64,000 bases of DNA, from assembly GCA_050287605.1 (NCBI GenBank), contig JBNKCG010000082.1:1-64000 (forward strand). Direction: 5' to 3'. The notes beneath the pieces are model-generated. The model saw only the letters and a list, made by a program, of their open reading frames with translations, did no database searches and had not been told where the DNA came from. Positions 1-12,881 of this stretch are shown here, in pieces. Made by a program: the position numbers and the translations under genes. Each line of letters opens with the position of its first letter. The first letter of the stretch is position 1. This DNA is from QQUJ01 sp050287605 (GTDB lineage: Bacteria; Pseudomonadota; Gammaproteobacteria; QQUJ01).

Positions 1-555
1 TCGCAAACGACGGGTGAGTTGAAGAGCGAAAGCGAAGAGATCGTTACCGTACTCGACGTCATCAAGTCGATTGCCGATCAGACCAATCTGCTCGCGCTCA
101 ATGCCGCCATTGAGGCGGCGCGGGCGGGGGAGCAGGGGCGCGGTTTTGCCGTGGTTGCCGATGAGGTGCGCACGTTGGCACAGCGTTCGCAAACATCGGC
201 CGCCGAGATCGAGGTCATCATTTCGCGCCTGCAGGACAAGACCAACGACGTGGTATCCGCCATGGAGTCCAGCCGGGTGCGTGCCGAACAGTGCATCGAA
301 CGGGCGTTGCAGGCGGGCGATGCGCTGGCCAAGATCACCGAAGCGGCGGGCGAAATTCGGGAGATGACCACCCAGATTGCCACCGCCACCGAAGAGCAGA
401 GCGCGGTGGCGCGCGAGATCAATACCAACGTCAATTCCATCAAGCTCATCAGCGACGAGTCCACCAACGCCGTTCAGCAAAACTCCGTGGCCAGCTCCGA
501 AGTGGCCGAACAGGCAGACGCGTTGCAGAAGAGTATTAAGCTGTTCCGGGTCTAG
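1..555 (+). CDS. Methyl-accepting chemotaxis protein, C-terminal part (5' end outside window)
   Basis: The reading frame is open from base 1, so the gene begins upstream of the window. The visible 184 residues are the cytoplasmic signalling domain of a chemotaxis receptor. They include the hairpin-tip sequence IADQTNLLALNAAIEAARAG and the following RGFAVVADEVRTLAQRS block, then the descending coiled-coil helix with ATEEQSAVAREIN. This domain binds CheA and CheW and carries methylation sites in the two helices. The ligand-binding and HAMP parts cannot be seen, so the stimulus is unknown. No CheR/CheB-tethering pentapeptide is visible at the end, which reads KLFRV. The family call is certain. 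Confidence 0.95.
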   Translation, partial: SQTTGELKSESEEIVTVLDVIKSIADQTNLLALNAAIEAARAGEQGRGFAVVADEVRTLAQRSQTSAAEIEVIISRLQDKTNDVVSAMESSRVRAEQCIERALQAGDALAKITEAAGEIREMTTQIATATEEQSAVAREINTNVNSIKLISDESTNAVQQNSVASSEVAEQADALQKSIKLFRV

Positions 556-624
556 CCATTTCGCAGTCCAGTGCCTGTCCTCGCGTATCGATGCGATTCC
601 CGGGGGCAGGCCGCGCAGATTCGG

Positions 625-1548
625 TCAACCGGGTGGATTGCGGCAGCCGCTTTCGAGCAGTTCCATCTGCCGGTCCTTGTTTTCCCACAGCGTGTTGACC
701 CATTGCTGGAGCTGCTCGCGGAAGCGCTCGTCGTTGAGGTAGTCGCCGCCCCGAAACGGGCGCGGAATGGGAAGCTGCTCAATCTGGATAATCACACGGC
801 TGACGCGCCCGCACAGGAAGTCCCAATAGCTGGGGCGGTGAGGTTCGGGGCCATCGGCGTAGACGATGGTGATGTTGAGCAGCGTCTCCAGCAATTCGCC
901 CATGGCGCCGAGAACGAAACCGATTCCGCCGGCTTTGGGCCGCAGGAGATGGGTGTAGGGGGAGTGTTGGCGGTCGTGTTTGTCGGGGGTGAAACGGGTA
1001 CCCTCAAGGAAATTGAACACGGAGATGGGTGCGTGCTTGAATTTCTCACACGCCTTGCGGGTCGTTTCCAGATCCTTCCCGCGCTGTTCGGGATGCTTGC
1101 GCAGATACTCCCGGCTGTGACGCTTCATGAACGGAAAATCGAGTGCCCACCAGCAGAGTCCGATTACCGGCACCCAGATCAACTGCTGTTTGAGAAAGAA
1201 CTTCAGCATGGGGATGCGCCGGTTGAGCAAGTGCTGCAGGATGTGGATGTCGGCCCAGGACTGATGGTTGCTGGTCACCAGATACCACTTATCCATGCTC
1301 AGTCCCGAGGGAAGCTGAACGTCCCAACGCATGCGTTGGGTCAGGCGTATCCACAGGCTGTTGATGCCCATCCATAGCTCTGCGATGGCGATGCCCATGC
1401 GTGTACAGAGAACTCGCCAGCGATCGACAGGAACTAGCAGCTTGAAAAGCGCGACGATCAGCAGCACGGGCGCCAGCAGCAGCGTGTTGACCGCCAGCAG
1501 CAGCATGGCGATGACGCCCCGTATCGACGATGGCAGGAAATGGAGCAT
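625..1548 (-). CDS. yihG: YihG-like 1-acyl-sn-glycerol-3-phosphate acyltransferase family protein
   Basis: A membrane-bound acyltransferase of the PlsC superfamily, 307 residues, expected to acylate lysophosphatidic acid or a related lysophospholipid at the inner membrane. An N-terminal hydrophobic segment (about residues 8-35) is followed by the catalytic motif NHQSWADI (H-x4-D) and the substrate motif EGTRFT. The middle (FLKQQLIWVPVIG, then FMKRHSREYLRKHP) matches E. coli YihG closely. I start at 1548 (MLHFLPSS). The frame stays open 75 codons further upstream, but that stretch is Arg/Ser-rich and unlike the family. The Shine-Dalgarno is weak. The gene converges with the receptor gene and is divergent from the binding-like protein at 2009. 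Confidence 0.85.
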   Translation of the reverse strand: MLHFLPSSIRGVIAMLLLAVNTLLLAPVLLIVALFKLLVPVDRWRVLCTRMGIAIAELWMGINSLWIRLTQRMRWDVQLPSGLSMDKWYLVTSNHQSWADIHILQHLLNRRIPMLKFFLKQQLIWVPVIGLCWWALDFPFMKRHSREYLRKHPEQRGKDLETTRKACEKFKHAPISVFNFLEGTRFTPDKHDRQHSPYTHLLRPKAGGIGFVLGAMGELLETLLNITIVYADGPEPHRPSYWDFLCGRVSRVIIQIEQLPIPRPFRGGDYLNDERFREQLQQWVNTLWENKDRQMELLESGCRNPPG

Positions 1549-2008
1549 AGTTGATCGTTTCGCTTGCGTTGTCGATGGTGTGGCGAGGCTGAATCGAGAC
1601 AGCGCCAACAGCGCACAAGATACCATTGATTGCTGCGGCTGGCTGCGTCTTTTCGGGAGCGCGGGGCGGTGGCGCGCTCGTCGCACGCGATCGCGGGACG
1701 CACTTGCGCCGGTGCCGGACCGCTTCGCGACGGCGTAGGGTGCTGCGGCGTTGCTCGATGGGAGGTGAACCATGGGAGGCCGCTCAGGTGGGGTGTAAAC
1801 GGTGCAGGTGGCACCACGATTCGGGATATCGTTGGACGGGACCTATACTCTGGGTGCGCCGCCTGGGCGGTCTGGTGCGACGCGCTGCAAACTGCAGCAG
1901 CATGCGGTACTCGTTGCGTGGGTGTGGGACTGGTGCGCGGCGTGCGAATCCGGATGACGACGGGGCGACCCAACTTTTGCTCAGATACGGAATCATGCGG
2001 GGAAACCG
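1549..2008. other. Intergenic region, 460 bp, divergent promoters expected
   Basis: This region lies between two divergently transcribed genes and must hold both promoters. The only hexamer that stands out is TATACT at 1844-1849 on the plus strand. I could not pair it with a convincing -35 at normal spacing. The open frames across it are low-complexity products of high GC. I see no RNA gene or repeat. Confidence 0.4.
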
Positions 2009-2923
2009 GTGAGACAACGCGGGAACAATCGGAGTGCCACCCGGTGTGGCGCATGGCGTTGCGTTGGGATGTTGGCGCGCCGGCTCCTGGCCGGTGTGAT
2101 GCTTCCCTGCGTGGCGGGCGCGGCGCCGATCGAAATCAGCGTTGGGGTCTCCGATGGTCTGGCTCCGCAGATCCTGGAGGTCTGGAAACAACATCCGGGC
2201 GCTTGCGATCAGGACGCGTATTTCTCGGCGGATTGGCCGCGCACAATGTTGGAGTTCTTCATTCTCTGCCGTGCCGTCCGACTGGGGGGAGTAGAGGCGA
2301 CATACCGGCTGGAGAACTATCCCAACTCGGTCCGTACCCGCTTCGAGTTGATCAAAGGTACGGTGATGACGATGGTTGATCTGCCGTGGGGAGATTTCGC
2401 CGATGACGATCGGCTCTACAAAAGTAGCGCCGTGCTACCGGTGGGCAGTTTCGTCAAGGGGATATACGTTCGCCCCGACCACGCCGCGATATTGCACGTC
2501 GCGAGCGTCGCTGCGCTGCGGGAGTACACCGCGGTCTCCAGCAGGAACTGGGTGTACGACTGGGCTGCGTTGGAGCGCATGGGGGTCAAGACGATCAATG
2601 TGGCACGCTATGACCAGATGGGGGCCATGGTGGAGCGCGGCGCCGCGGATTTTCTGGTGGACGAATTCCCGGGGGGAGAGGATTTGTCGCAGTACATCAA
2701 CAATGTGCGCTTCGTCCCGGTGCCCGGGATCAAGGTGGTGCTCCTCGGCTCGCGGCACATCGCAGTTGCAAAACGGGTTCCTCATGCCAGGCAGGTCTTC
2801 GACGCCATTCAGCGCGGGCTTGCGATTCTGCGCGACAGGGGGCTCATCAGAAAGGGGTATCAGGTCTCGGGTTTCTTCAACCCGAAGGTCGCTGCCTGGA
2901 ATACGCTCTGTTGCGAAGAGTAG
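2009..2923 (+). CDS. Periplasmic solute-binding-like protein (family 3-type), orphan
   Basis: A 304-residue secreted protein with an Arg-rich n-region and a hydrophobic signal sequence (LLAGVMLPCVAGA) followed by API-EISVGVSD, typical of the first strand of a periplasmic binding-protein fold. Later segments (GAMVERGAADFLVDEFPGG; VPVPGIKVVLLGSRHIAVAK; FDAIQRGLAILRDRGLIRKGY) match the second lobe of amino-acid-type binding proteins. No ABC permease or ATPase is nearby, so it could be an extracytoplasmic sensor component. I start at a GTG because GGGGAA lies just upstream at 1999-2004. An ATG at 2069 would give a shorter signal peptide but has no visible ribosome-binding site. The ligand is unknown. 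Confidence 0.7.
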   Translation: MRQRGNNRSATRCGAWRCVGMLARRLLAGVMLPCVAGAAPIEISVGVSDGLAPQILEVWKQHPGACDQDAYFSADWPRTMLEFFILCRAVRLGGVEATYRLENYPNSVRTRFELIKGTVMTMVDLPWGDFADDDRLYKSSAVLPVGSFVKGIYVRPDHAAILHVASVAALREYTAVSSRNWVYDWAALERMGVKTINVARYDQMGAMVERGAADFLVDEFPGGEDLSQYINNVRFVPVPGIKVVLLGSRHIAVAKRVPHARQVFDAIQRGLAILRDRGLIRKGYQVSGFFNPKVAAWNTLCCEE

Positions 2924-2980
2924 TGTCTTCGCGTTGCGGTGCGTGTACGGTTCCGGAGGACGCGCCGGGGGGCGCCCGCG

Positions 2981-3382
2981 ATGTCGTATGAGTTTTCGAT
3001 TACCGATGAACCGGAATACATCCGCGTAGAGGTGTCGGGTGTGCGCCCGCCCGACGTGGACAAGGGATTGGCAGATGTCATGCAGGTGTGGGCGCGTGTT
3101 GCCGAGCGGTGTCGCGCCACCCGCCAGAAACGGGTTCTGGCGGTGTTGCGGCTGACGGGTGAGGTCCCCATCATGGGGTCGTACGGCGTCGTAACGCGTG
3201 CCGATGAGTTTGGCTGGAGCAGGAGCTTTCGGCTGGCTGTGGTCGATCTCAACGAAGAGTCACGAAGGGGAAATAGCTTTACCGAAACCGTCGCCTTCAA
3301 TCTCGGCTACCCGGTCTGTGTGTTCGCCACCGAGAGCGAGGCCAAAGCGTGGCTGCTAGACGGCGACATGCGCCAAGACTAG
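2981..3382 (+). CDS. Small STAS/SpoIIAA-like protein
   Basis: A 133-residue soluble protein with no signal peptide. Its pattern is a short beta start (YEFSITDEPEYIRVEVSG), a charged helix with DVMQVWARVAERCRATRQKR, a hydrophobic strand VLAVLRLTGEVP, and a C-terminal FATESEAKAWLLDGD. This fits the SpoIIAA/STAS-like fold found in small bacterial proteins of unknown role. The start at 2981 follows a G-rich stretch; the frame is open for 14 more codons upstream. It lies 57 bases after the binding-like protein on the same strand, so the two may be co-transcribed and could form a sensing pair. The fold call rests on pattern resemblance only. Confidence 0.6.
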   Translation: MSYEFSITDEPEYIRVEVSGVRPPDVDKGLADVMQVWARVAERCRATRQKRVLAVLRLTGEVPIMGSYGVVTRADEFGWSRSFRLAVVDLNEESRRGNSFTETVAFNLGYPVCVFATESEAKAWLLDGDMRQD

Positions 3383-3510
3383 CGCCTACCGTAAAACCCC
3401 TCGCGTACCGGCGGTTGTGAGACGGGCCCCTGTTCCCGGACTCTACGCCAAACCGGGCCGTTGCTGCGCCGGTGGGTTAGCTGCGATTGCCGCGTTACCC
3501 GCGAGACCCG

Positions 3511-3831
3511 CTACTTATGGGTCAACATCCACTCGATGACTTTCTTGATGTCGCTCTCCGGCGAAGGGTTCGGTGGCATCGGGGTGGAGCCCCAGATCAG
3601 GCCGTCGCTTTTGCCGGCCTTGACCCGCCCGGCCAGGGTGTCGACGATCCCCTCCTGGCCGGCGTACTTGGCGGCGATGTCGCGGAACGAGGGCCCAACC
3701 AGCTTGTTCTCGGCCTGATGGCAGCCGAGGCAGCCGGAGCGCATGGCGGTGGGTTGGTCGGCGGCCGCGTTGCCCGTGGCGAGTAGACACACAACCAGAG
3801 CGCTAGCGGAAATTAGGTATCTGGGGCTCAT
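3511..3831 (-). CDS. Class I c-type cytochrome (c-551/c8 type), periplasmic
   Basis: A 106-residue exported monohaem cytochrome that would shuttle electrons in the periplasm. The signal peptide (residues 1-24, LISASALVVCLLATGNAAA) precedes the haem site CLGCH. The following KLVGPSFRDIAAKYAGQ and the methionine-ligand region STPMPPNPSPE, then DIKKVIEWML at the end, are the hallmarks of the c8/c-551 class. I start at 3831 (MSPRYL); the frame is open 26 codons further upstream without family resemblance. The gene follows the lipoprotein cytochrome at 4258 by 52 bases on the same strand, so the two are probably one transcript. Confidence 0.9.
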   Translation of the reverse strand: MSPRYLISASALVVCLLATGNAAADQPTAMRSGCLGCHQAENKLVGPSFRDIAAKYAGQEGIVDTLAGRVKAGKSDGLIWGSTPMPPNPSPESDIKKVIEWMLTHK

Positions 3832-3883
3832 CCGTCTCTCTCGTATGGTGGAATGGGTGGTTTCGGCGGCCGGCGCGGCGCGC

Positions 3884-4258
3884 TCAGTTGTTCTTCGCCC
3901 CTTGGGCAATCCAGTTGGCGATCGTCGCCACCTCGTCGGGGTTCATGGGCTCTTTCGAATGCGGCATGCGGATGGATTTGTCCACCAGGCCAGCCACCAT
4001 CCGGTAGAGCGTGCTCGATTCGGGGCTGCCGGGAACGATCACGGGGCCGAATTTGGTGCCCTTCATGATGGATTCGTAGCTATCCACCCGAAACCCGCTC
4101 GCCTCGTAGCCTTTGCCGCCGTCCAGGTGGCATTCGGCGCAATAGCTGGCAATGATCGGTTTGACCTTGCCGTCGAAGCTCACGGCAGGCTCGGATCCAC
4201 AGCCGGCAAGCAGAGCGCTGCCGGTCAGGATCAGAAACACAGCGTAGTTTTTGTACAT
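3884..4258 (-). CDS. Lipoprotein c-type cytochrome
   Basis: A 124-residue membrane-anchored monohaem cytochrome. The signal sequence ends in the lipobox LLAGC, so the mature protein is predicted to be lipidated at Cys20. The haem motif CAECH follows VKPIIASY. The C-terminal part has SIRMPHSKEPMNPDEVATIANWI, where a methionine can serve as the distal ligand. The arrangement FDGKVKPIIASYCAECH resembles the 'planctomycete-type' cytochrome c domain, which also occurs in proteobacteria. It sits upstream of the soluble cytochrome at 3511-3831. A simple reading is an anchored and a diffusible electron carrier made together. The partner oxidoreductase is not in this window. Confidence 0.88.
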   Translation of the reverse strand: MYKNYAVFLILTGSALLAGCGSEPAVSFDGKVKPIIASYCAECHLDGGKGYEASGFRVDSYESIMKGTKFGPVIVPGSPESSTLYRMVAGLVDKSIRMPHSKEPMNPDEVATIANWIAQGAKNN

Positions 4259-4656
4259 GTTCCACTCCCGTGCCGGATTGTCAGGTATGCAATGAGAACG
4301 CGTTCACCAGCAATAGCGGCAGCGGTCGGGGATTGTTTAGAAGCCGTCCCGACGTCCCGGGCATCGGGGGGCGCCTCGTGGCCGGTTCCGCCGCAGCCGC
4401 GCGGAGCGTCATGGTGTTTTCTGCTCGACAATGCCCTGGGGTATCATCCCCTTGAGCGGCGTCGGTGGGGGCCGCGAGCGCCGACTGCGGTTTCCGTGAA
4501 GCCAGGACGGGACCAGATCAACGAGCCGGTCGGCTGTGCAGCGGCGAGAGGCGGTGGTTGGGGAGCTGCGTTGCGGGCGGCGCGCGCTCGCCCCGCCGCC
4601 GGAATTGCCCGTCCGCCGCCGCGCCGGCTTGGTGTCGGCGGCAAAGGAAGCCGAGG

Positions 4657-8510
<3,854 letters not shown>

Positions 8511-8514
<4 letters not shown>

Positions 8515-9560
8515 CAGTGAGGTCTTCCATGTACCAAGCGGACACCAGCTACATTCTCGCAGTCGACGATACCCCGAGTTCGCTCAAGCTGCTTACCGAT
8601 CTGCTGAGCGCGGAGGGCTACAAGGTCCGCCCCGCCATCAACGGTGAACTGGCCTTGCGTGCCGCTACCGCCCAGACGCCCGAACTCATCCTGCTCGACG
8701 CCAATATGCCCGGCATGGACGGTTTCGAAGTGTGCCGGCGTATGAAGCAGGAACCGAAATTGAGCGAGGTTCCGGTGATCTTCGTCAGCGCGCTTTCCGA
8801 GATGCCGGAGAAGCTGAGGGGGTTCGAGTTCGGCGCGGTGGATTACGTCACGAAACCCTATCAGCGCAAGGAATTGCTGGCGCGCGTGCGCACCCACCTC
8901 GAACTGCATCGGCTGCGCAACTACCTGGAGGAGATGGTCGAGCAGCGCACCCGCTCACTGCGCCAAAGCGAAGAGCGGCTGCAAAAGACGCTGCTTGAGT
9001 CGGTCTCTGCCATGTCCACCATCATCGAGTTGCGCGACCCTTACACCGCGGGCCACCAGCAGCGCGTCGCGCGGATCGCCGAGGCTATCGCCCACGAGCT
9101 GCGCCTTCCCGAGAAGATGATCCAGGGGATCAGGCTTGCCGCTGTGCTGCACGATATCGGCAAGATCAGCGTGCCTACCGAGATTCTCATCAAGCCTAGC
9201 CGTCTCAACGATTCCGAACTCGCCTTGATCCGCCAGCACGCGACCTACGGATACAACGTGCTCAAGGAGATCGACTTTCCCTGGCCCATCGCCAAGACGG
9301 TGCGCCAACATCACGAACGTCTCAACGGATCGGGTTATCCAGATGGATTGCGCGGCGAGGAGATCATGCTGGAGGCGCGGATTCTGGGCGTATCCGACGT
9401 CATCGAAGCGATGGCGTCGCACCGGCCGTACCGGGCCGGCCTGGGTATGGATGCGGCGCTGGCCGAGATCGAGAAGAATCGCGGTGTGCTCTACGATCCC
9501 GTCGTCGCCGACACCGCGTTGCGCATGTTCCGCGAACACCTCTTCGTGCTGGAAGCCTAA
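8511..9560 (+). CDS. Response regulator with HD-GYP c-di-GMP phosphodiesterase domain
   Basis: A 349-residue RpfG-type regulator. The receiver domain (residues 12-130) has the acidic pair in AVDD and the phosphoacceptor Asp63 in LLDANMPGMDG. A helical linker (132-165) leads to an HD-GYP domain. Its metal-binding signatures are intact: HDIGK (His214-Asp215), HHE near 267-269 and GYPDG (275-279). HD-GYP domains hydrolyse c-di-GMP to pGpG or GMP, so phosphorylation would change local c-di-GMP. It overlaps the preceding kinase by the ATGA at 8511-8514. A second in-frame ATG at 8529 is an alternative start. A tRNA-like relic and a terminator follow. Confidence 0.93.
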
Positions 9561-9628
9561 ACGGATCCGGGTGGTGTCCCAATGTGATGGAATTGAGCTT
9601 GAGCTAAGAAATAGTAGTCATTGATCGT

Positions 9629-9700
9629 ACCCTTAATGGCTCGAGGAGAGCACCCGTTTAGCACACGAGAAGGTCGCGGGTTCGAGTCTCGCCAAGGATT
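9629..9700 (+). pseudogene. tRNA-like relic (degenerate, anticodon position AGC)
   Basis: A cloverleaf can be drawn. The T arm is perfect (GCGGG / CTCGC around TTCGAGT, 9676-9692). The anticodon arm is CCCGT / ACGAG with one mismatch and a seven-base loop TTAGCAC whose central triplet is AGC. The D stem is GCTC / GAGC but its loop is only five bases. The acceptor stem (9629-9635 with 9693-9699) has two mismatches, and there is no encoded CCA. Bacteria normally read Ala codons with GGC and TGC anticodons, so AGC is unexpected. I read this as a decayed tRNA gene, though a functional tRNA-like RNA is not excluded. Confidence 0.5.
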
Positions 9701-9703
9701 TGG

Positions 9704-9736
9704 AGCCCCGTACTAATACGGGGCTTTTTGATTTTT
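9704..9736 (+). terminator. Rho-independent terminator
   Basis: A perfect nine-base stem (AGCCCCGTA / TACGGGGCT) with a CTAA loop is followed by a T-rich run. It ends transcription from the kinase/HD-GYP operon and the tRNA-like sequence directly upstream. Confidence 0.85.
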
Positions 9737-9794
9737 GTAATCTCGCACGCGCGCCGCTTTTGCCGCCTGCTCCGGCGAGTCAGCAGAGCGCGCG

Positions 9795-12700
9795 TTAGTG
9801 GGAAGCAGCGGGGGTAGTGGCGGAGGCGGGAGGAGATTCCGCTTGCGCGGCTGCGCGCCGTCGCGCCAGTAGCGTGTAGACCGCCGGGATCACGAACAGC
9901 GTGAAGAACGTTCCCACCAGGATGCCGCCGACGATGACCCAGCCTATCTGCTGGCGGCTTTCGGCGCCGGCGCCGCTGGCGATGGCCAGCGGCACGGCGC
10001 CCAGGGTCATGGCCCCGGTGGTCATCAGGATGGGTCGCAGGCGCAGCACCGCCGATTCGATGACCGCGCTCAGCTTGTCGCGTCCCTGCTGTTGCAGCTG
10101 ATTGGCGAACTCGACGATGAGGATGCCGTGCTTGGTGATAAGTCCGATCAGCGTTACCAGTCCCACTTTACTGTAGATGTTGAGCGTGCCGCCGGTGAGA
10201 TAAAGCGCCAGCAGCGCGCCGGTCATGGCCAGCGGTACGGTGACCATGATGATCAGCGGGTCGACGAAGCTCTCGAACTGTGCGGCCAGCACCAGATAGA
10301 TGAAGCCCAGCGCCAGCAGGAAGGTGATGGCCAGACTGGCGCTCGACTCCTTGAACTCGCGCGTGGTGCCGGCGTATTCGATGCGCACGTCGGGAGGCAG
10401 GATCTCGCGGGCGACGCTTTCCAGTTGCTGCAACGCCTGGCCCTGGGTGAAGCCCGGATTGAGGCTGCGCGCGGTGACGGTTGCCGAGCGCATCTGGTTG
10501 AAGTGGTTGAGCTCCTTGGGCGCGATGGTCTCTTCGACGCGGATCAGGTTGGCGAGCTGCACCATCTCGCCTTGGCGCCCGCGCACGTAGACCTGGCTCA
10601 GCGCGCGCGGGTCGGTGCGGTCCACGTCGGCCACCTGCACCACGACGTCGTACTGTTTGTTGTTGCGCTTGAAGCGCGTTACCTGGCGGCCGCCGAACAG
10701 TGTCTCTAGGGTGCGTCCCACCTCTTCGACCGAGAGGCCCAGGTCCGCCACCTTGTCGCGGTCCATGGTGATGCGCAGCTGCGGTTTGTTGAGCTTGAGG
10801 TCGCTGTCGAGGTTGTTGAAGGCGGGTTGTTTCAATCCCGCGTCGATCACCTGTTCGGCCAGATCCGCCAGCTCCGGGTAGGGCCGCGAACCCTGAATGA
10901 CCAGATCCAGCGGACTGGAACGCACGCTCTGTCCCAGCGGCGGCGGATTGCTGGCGAAGGCCATGACGCCGGGGATGCCGCCCCACAGTTTGCCGCGCAG
11001 CTCCTGGGCGATCTCCTGTTGCTTGCGGGTGCGCTCTTCCCAAGGCAGCAGCTTCACGAACATCAGCCCCTGCGACACGGTGGGAAAGCCGGACACCACG
11101 AAGTAGCGGTCCACTTCGGGGATCTTGGCGACGATGCGCTCGGCCTGGGTAACGTAGTGATCGGTGTAGTCGAGGGTGGCTCCCTCGGGACCGAGGAAGA
11201 TGTTGAAGATGGTGCCCTGATCTTCGGTGGGTGCCAGCTCTTCGGGCAGTTGCTGGTAGAGCGGGACGCCGGCGGCGAACACGGCGACGCCGGCGGCCAC
11301 CATCAACCAGCGCAGACGCAGGCCCGCCGTGAGCAGGCGGCGATAGAGCGCAGTGACGCCGAGCAGCAGCGACTCGATGACGCGATACGGCGCGCTGTGG
11401 CGTTTCTGATGGTAGAGCAGCTTGGAGCACATCATGGGCGTCAGCGACAATGCCACGAAGCCGGAAACCAGCACCGCGCCGGCCAGCGTCCAGGCGAATT
11501 CGGTAAACAGCTTGCCGGTGGTGCCGCCCATGAAACCCACCGGAGCGTAGACCGCCGCCAGGGTGAGGGTCATGGCGAGCACCGCGAAACCGATCTCTTT
11601 GGAACCGATGAGCGCGGCCTGCTTGGGCGGTTCGTCGTTCTCCACGTGGCGGAAGATGTTCTCCAGCATGACGATGGCGTCGTCCACCACCAGGCCGATG
11701 GCGAGCACCAGTGAGAGCAGCGTGAGGGTGTTGATGCTGAAGCCGAACAGGTACATCACCGCGAAAGCACCCACCAGGGAAACCGGAATGGTGACCATGG
11801 GGATCAGCACTGCGCGCACCGAGCGCAGCGCCAGGAAGATGATCAGCACCACCAGCACCACCGCTTCGCCGATGGTGGAGTAGACGTTGTCGATGGAGTG
11901 TTCGATGAAGACCGATTTGTCGTGCCCGATCGTGACCTCCATCCCGTCGGGCAGCGTCTGCGTGATGGTGGGGAGTTCGGCGCGCACCGCGTGGGAGACG
12001 TCCAGCGGATTGGCCGTCGCCTGTTTGATCACGCCCATGGCCACCGCCGGTTGGCCTTTGAAACGCACGTTGCGCCGCTCGTTGAGGGGGCCGAGTTCGG
12101 TGCGCGCCACGTCTTTCAGGCGCACCAGATACCCCTTCTCCTGGCGCAGGATGAGATCGCCGAACTGCTCCGGCGTGCGCAGGTCGGTCTCCGAAAGCAC
12201 CGTGAACTCGCGTTGCGCGCTTTCGATGCGACCGGCCGGTACTTCGACGTTCTGGCGGCGCAGGGCGTTCTCCACGTCCTGCGGGGTGACGTGGTAGGCG
12301 GCCATGCGCTGCGGATCGAGCCAGATGCGCATGGAGTAGGTGCGTTCGCCGAAGATGCGCACCTGGGCGACGCCGGGCAGGTTTTGCAGTCGCTCTTTGA
12401 CGTAGCGGTCGGCGTAGTCGGTCACCTCCATGGGCGTGTGGCGGCTGGAGGAGAAGGCGAGGTAGATGATGGGTTGTGCGTCGGCCTCGGTCTTCTGGAT
12501 CACCGGCTCGTCGATCTCCGCCGGCAGCTTGCCGCGCACGCGGCTGACGCGGTCGCGCACATCGCTGGCCGCGCTGTCGGGATCGCGATTGAGTTTGAAG
12601 CTGATGGTGATCTGGCTCAGCTCGGAGCGGTTGTTGGAGGTCATCACGTCGATGCCCTCGATACCCGCCAGCGACTCCTCTAACACCTGGGTGACCTGGG

Positions 12701-12881
12701 TCTCCATCAATTCGGCGCTGGCGCCCTTGTAGGTGGTCTGCACCGTCACCACCGGCGGATCGATGTTGGGGTACTCGCGCACCGAGAGCCGGTTGTAGGA
12801 GATGAGTCCGACCAGCACGATCAGCAGGCTCAGGACCGAAGCGAAGACCGGACGGCGAATGCAGATGTCGGAGATGACCAT
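9795..12881 (-). CDS. RND multidrug efflux transporter, HAE1 (AcrB/MdtB) family
   Basis: A 1028-residue inner-membrane proton/drug antiporter. The start MVISDICIRRPVFASVLSLL is typical of the family. TM4 carries the proton-relay pair in GLVVDDAIVMLEN, and TM10 the matching lysine in LITKHGILIVEFANQ. Two large periplasmic loops lie between TM1-2 and TM7-8. The length is standard for this family. It would form a tripartite pump with the adaptor encoded upstream and an outer-membrane channel encoded elsewhere, since no TolC homologue is in this window. The gene is 186 bases downstream of the adaptor gene, unusually far for an RND pair. The substrate cannot be told from sequence. Confidence 0.95.
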   Translation of the reverse strand: MVISDICIRRPVFASVLSLLIVLVGLISYNRLSVREYPNIDPPVVTVQTTYKGASAELMETQVTQVLEESLAGIEGIDVMTSNNRSELSQITISFKLNRDPDSAASDVRDRVSRVRGKLPAEIDEPVIQKTEADAQPIIYLAFSSSRHTPMEVTDYADRYVKERLQNLPGVAQVRIFGERTYSMRIWLDPQRMAAYHVTPQDVENALRRQNVEVPAGRIESAQREFTVLSETDLRTPEQFGDLILRQEKGYLVRLKDVARTELGPLNERRNVRFKGQPAVAMGVIKQATANPLDVSHAVRAELPTITQTLPDGMEVTIGHDKSVFIEHSIDNVYSTIGEAVVLVVLIIFLALRSVRAVLIPMVTIPVSLVGAFAVMYLFGFSINTLTLLSLVLAIGLVVDDAIVMLENIFRHVENDEPPKQAALIGSKEIGFAVLAMTLTLAAVYAPVGFMGGTTGKLFTEFAWTLAGAVLVSGFVALSLTPMMCSKLLYHQKRHSAPYRVIESLLLGVTALYRRLLTAGLRLRWLMVAAGVAVFAAGVPLYQQLPEELAPTEDQGTIFNIFLGPEGATLDYTDHYVTQAERIVAKIPEVDRYFVVSGFPTVSQGLMFVKLLPWEERTRKQQEIAQELRGKLWGGIPGVMAFASNPPPLGQSVRSSPLDLVIQGSRPYPELADLAEQVIDAGLKQPAFNNLDSDLKLNKPQLRITMDRDKVADLGLSVEEVGRTLETLFGGRQVTRFKRNNKQYDVVVQVADVDRTDPRALSQVYVRGRQGEMVQLANLIRVEETIAPKELNHFNQMRSATVTARSLNPGFTQGQALQQLESVAREILPPDVRIEYAGTTREFKESSASLAITFLLALGFIYLVLAAQFESFVDPLIIMVTVPLAMTGALLALYLTGGTLNIYSKVGLVTLIGLITKHGILIVEFANQLQQQGRDKLSAVIESAVLRLRPILMTTGAMTLGAVPLAIASGAGAESRQQIGWVIVGGILVGTFFTLFVIPAVYTLLARRRAAAQAESPPASATTPAASH

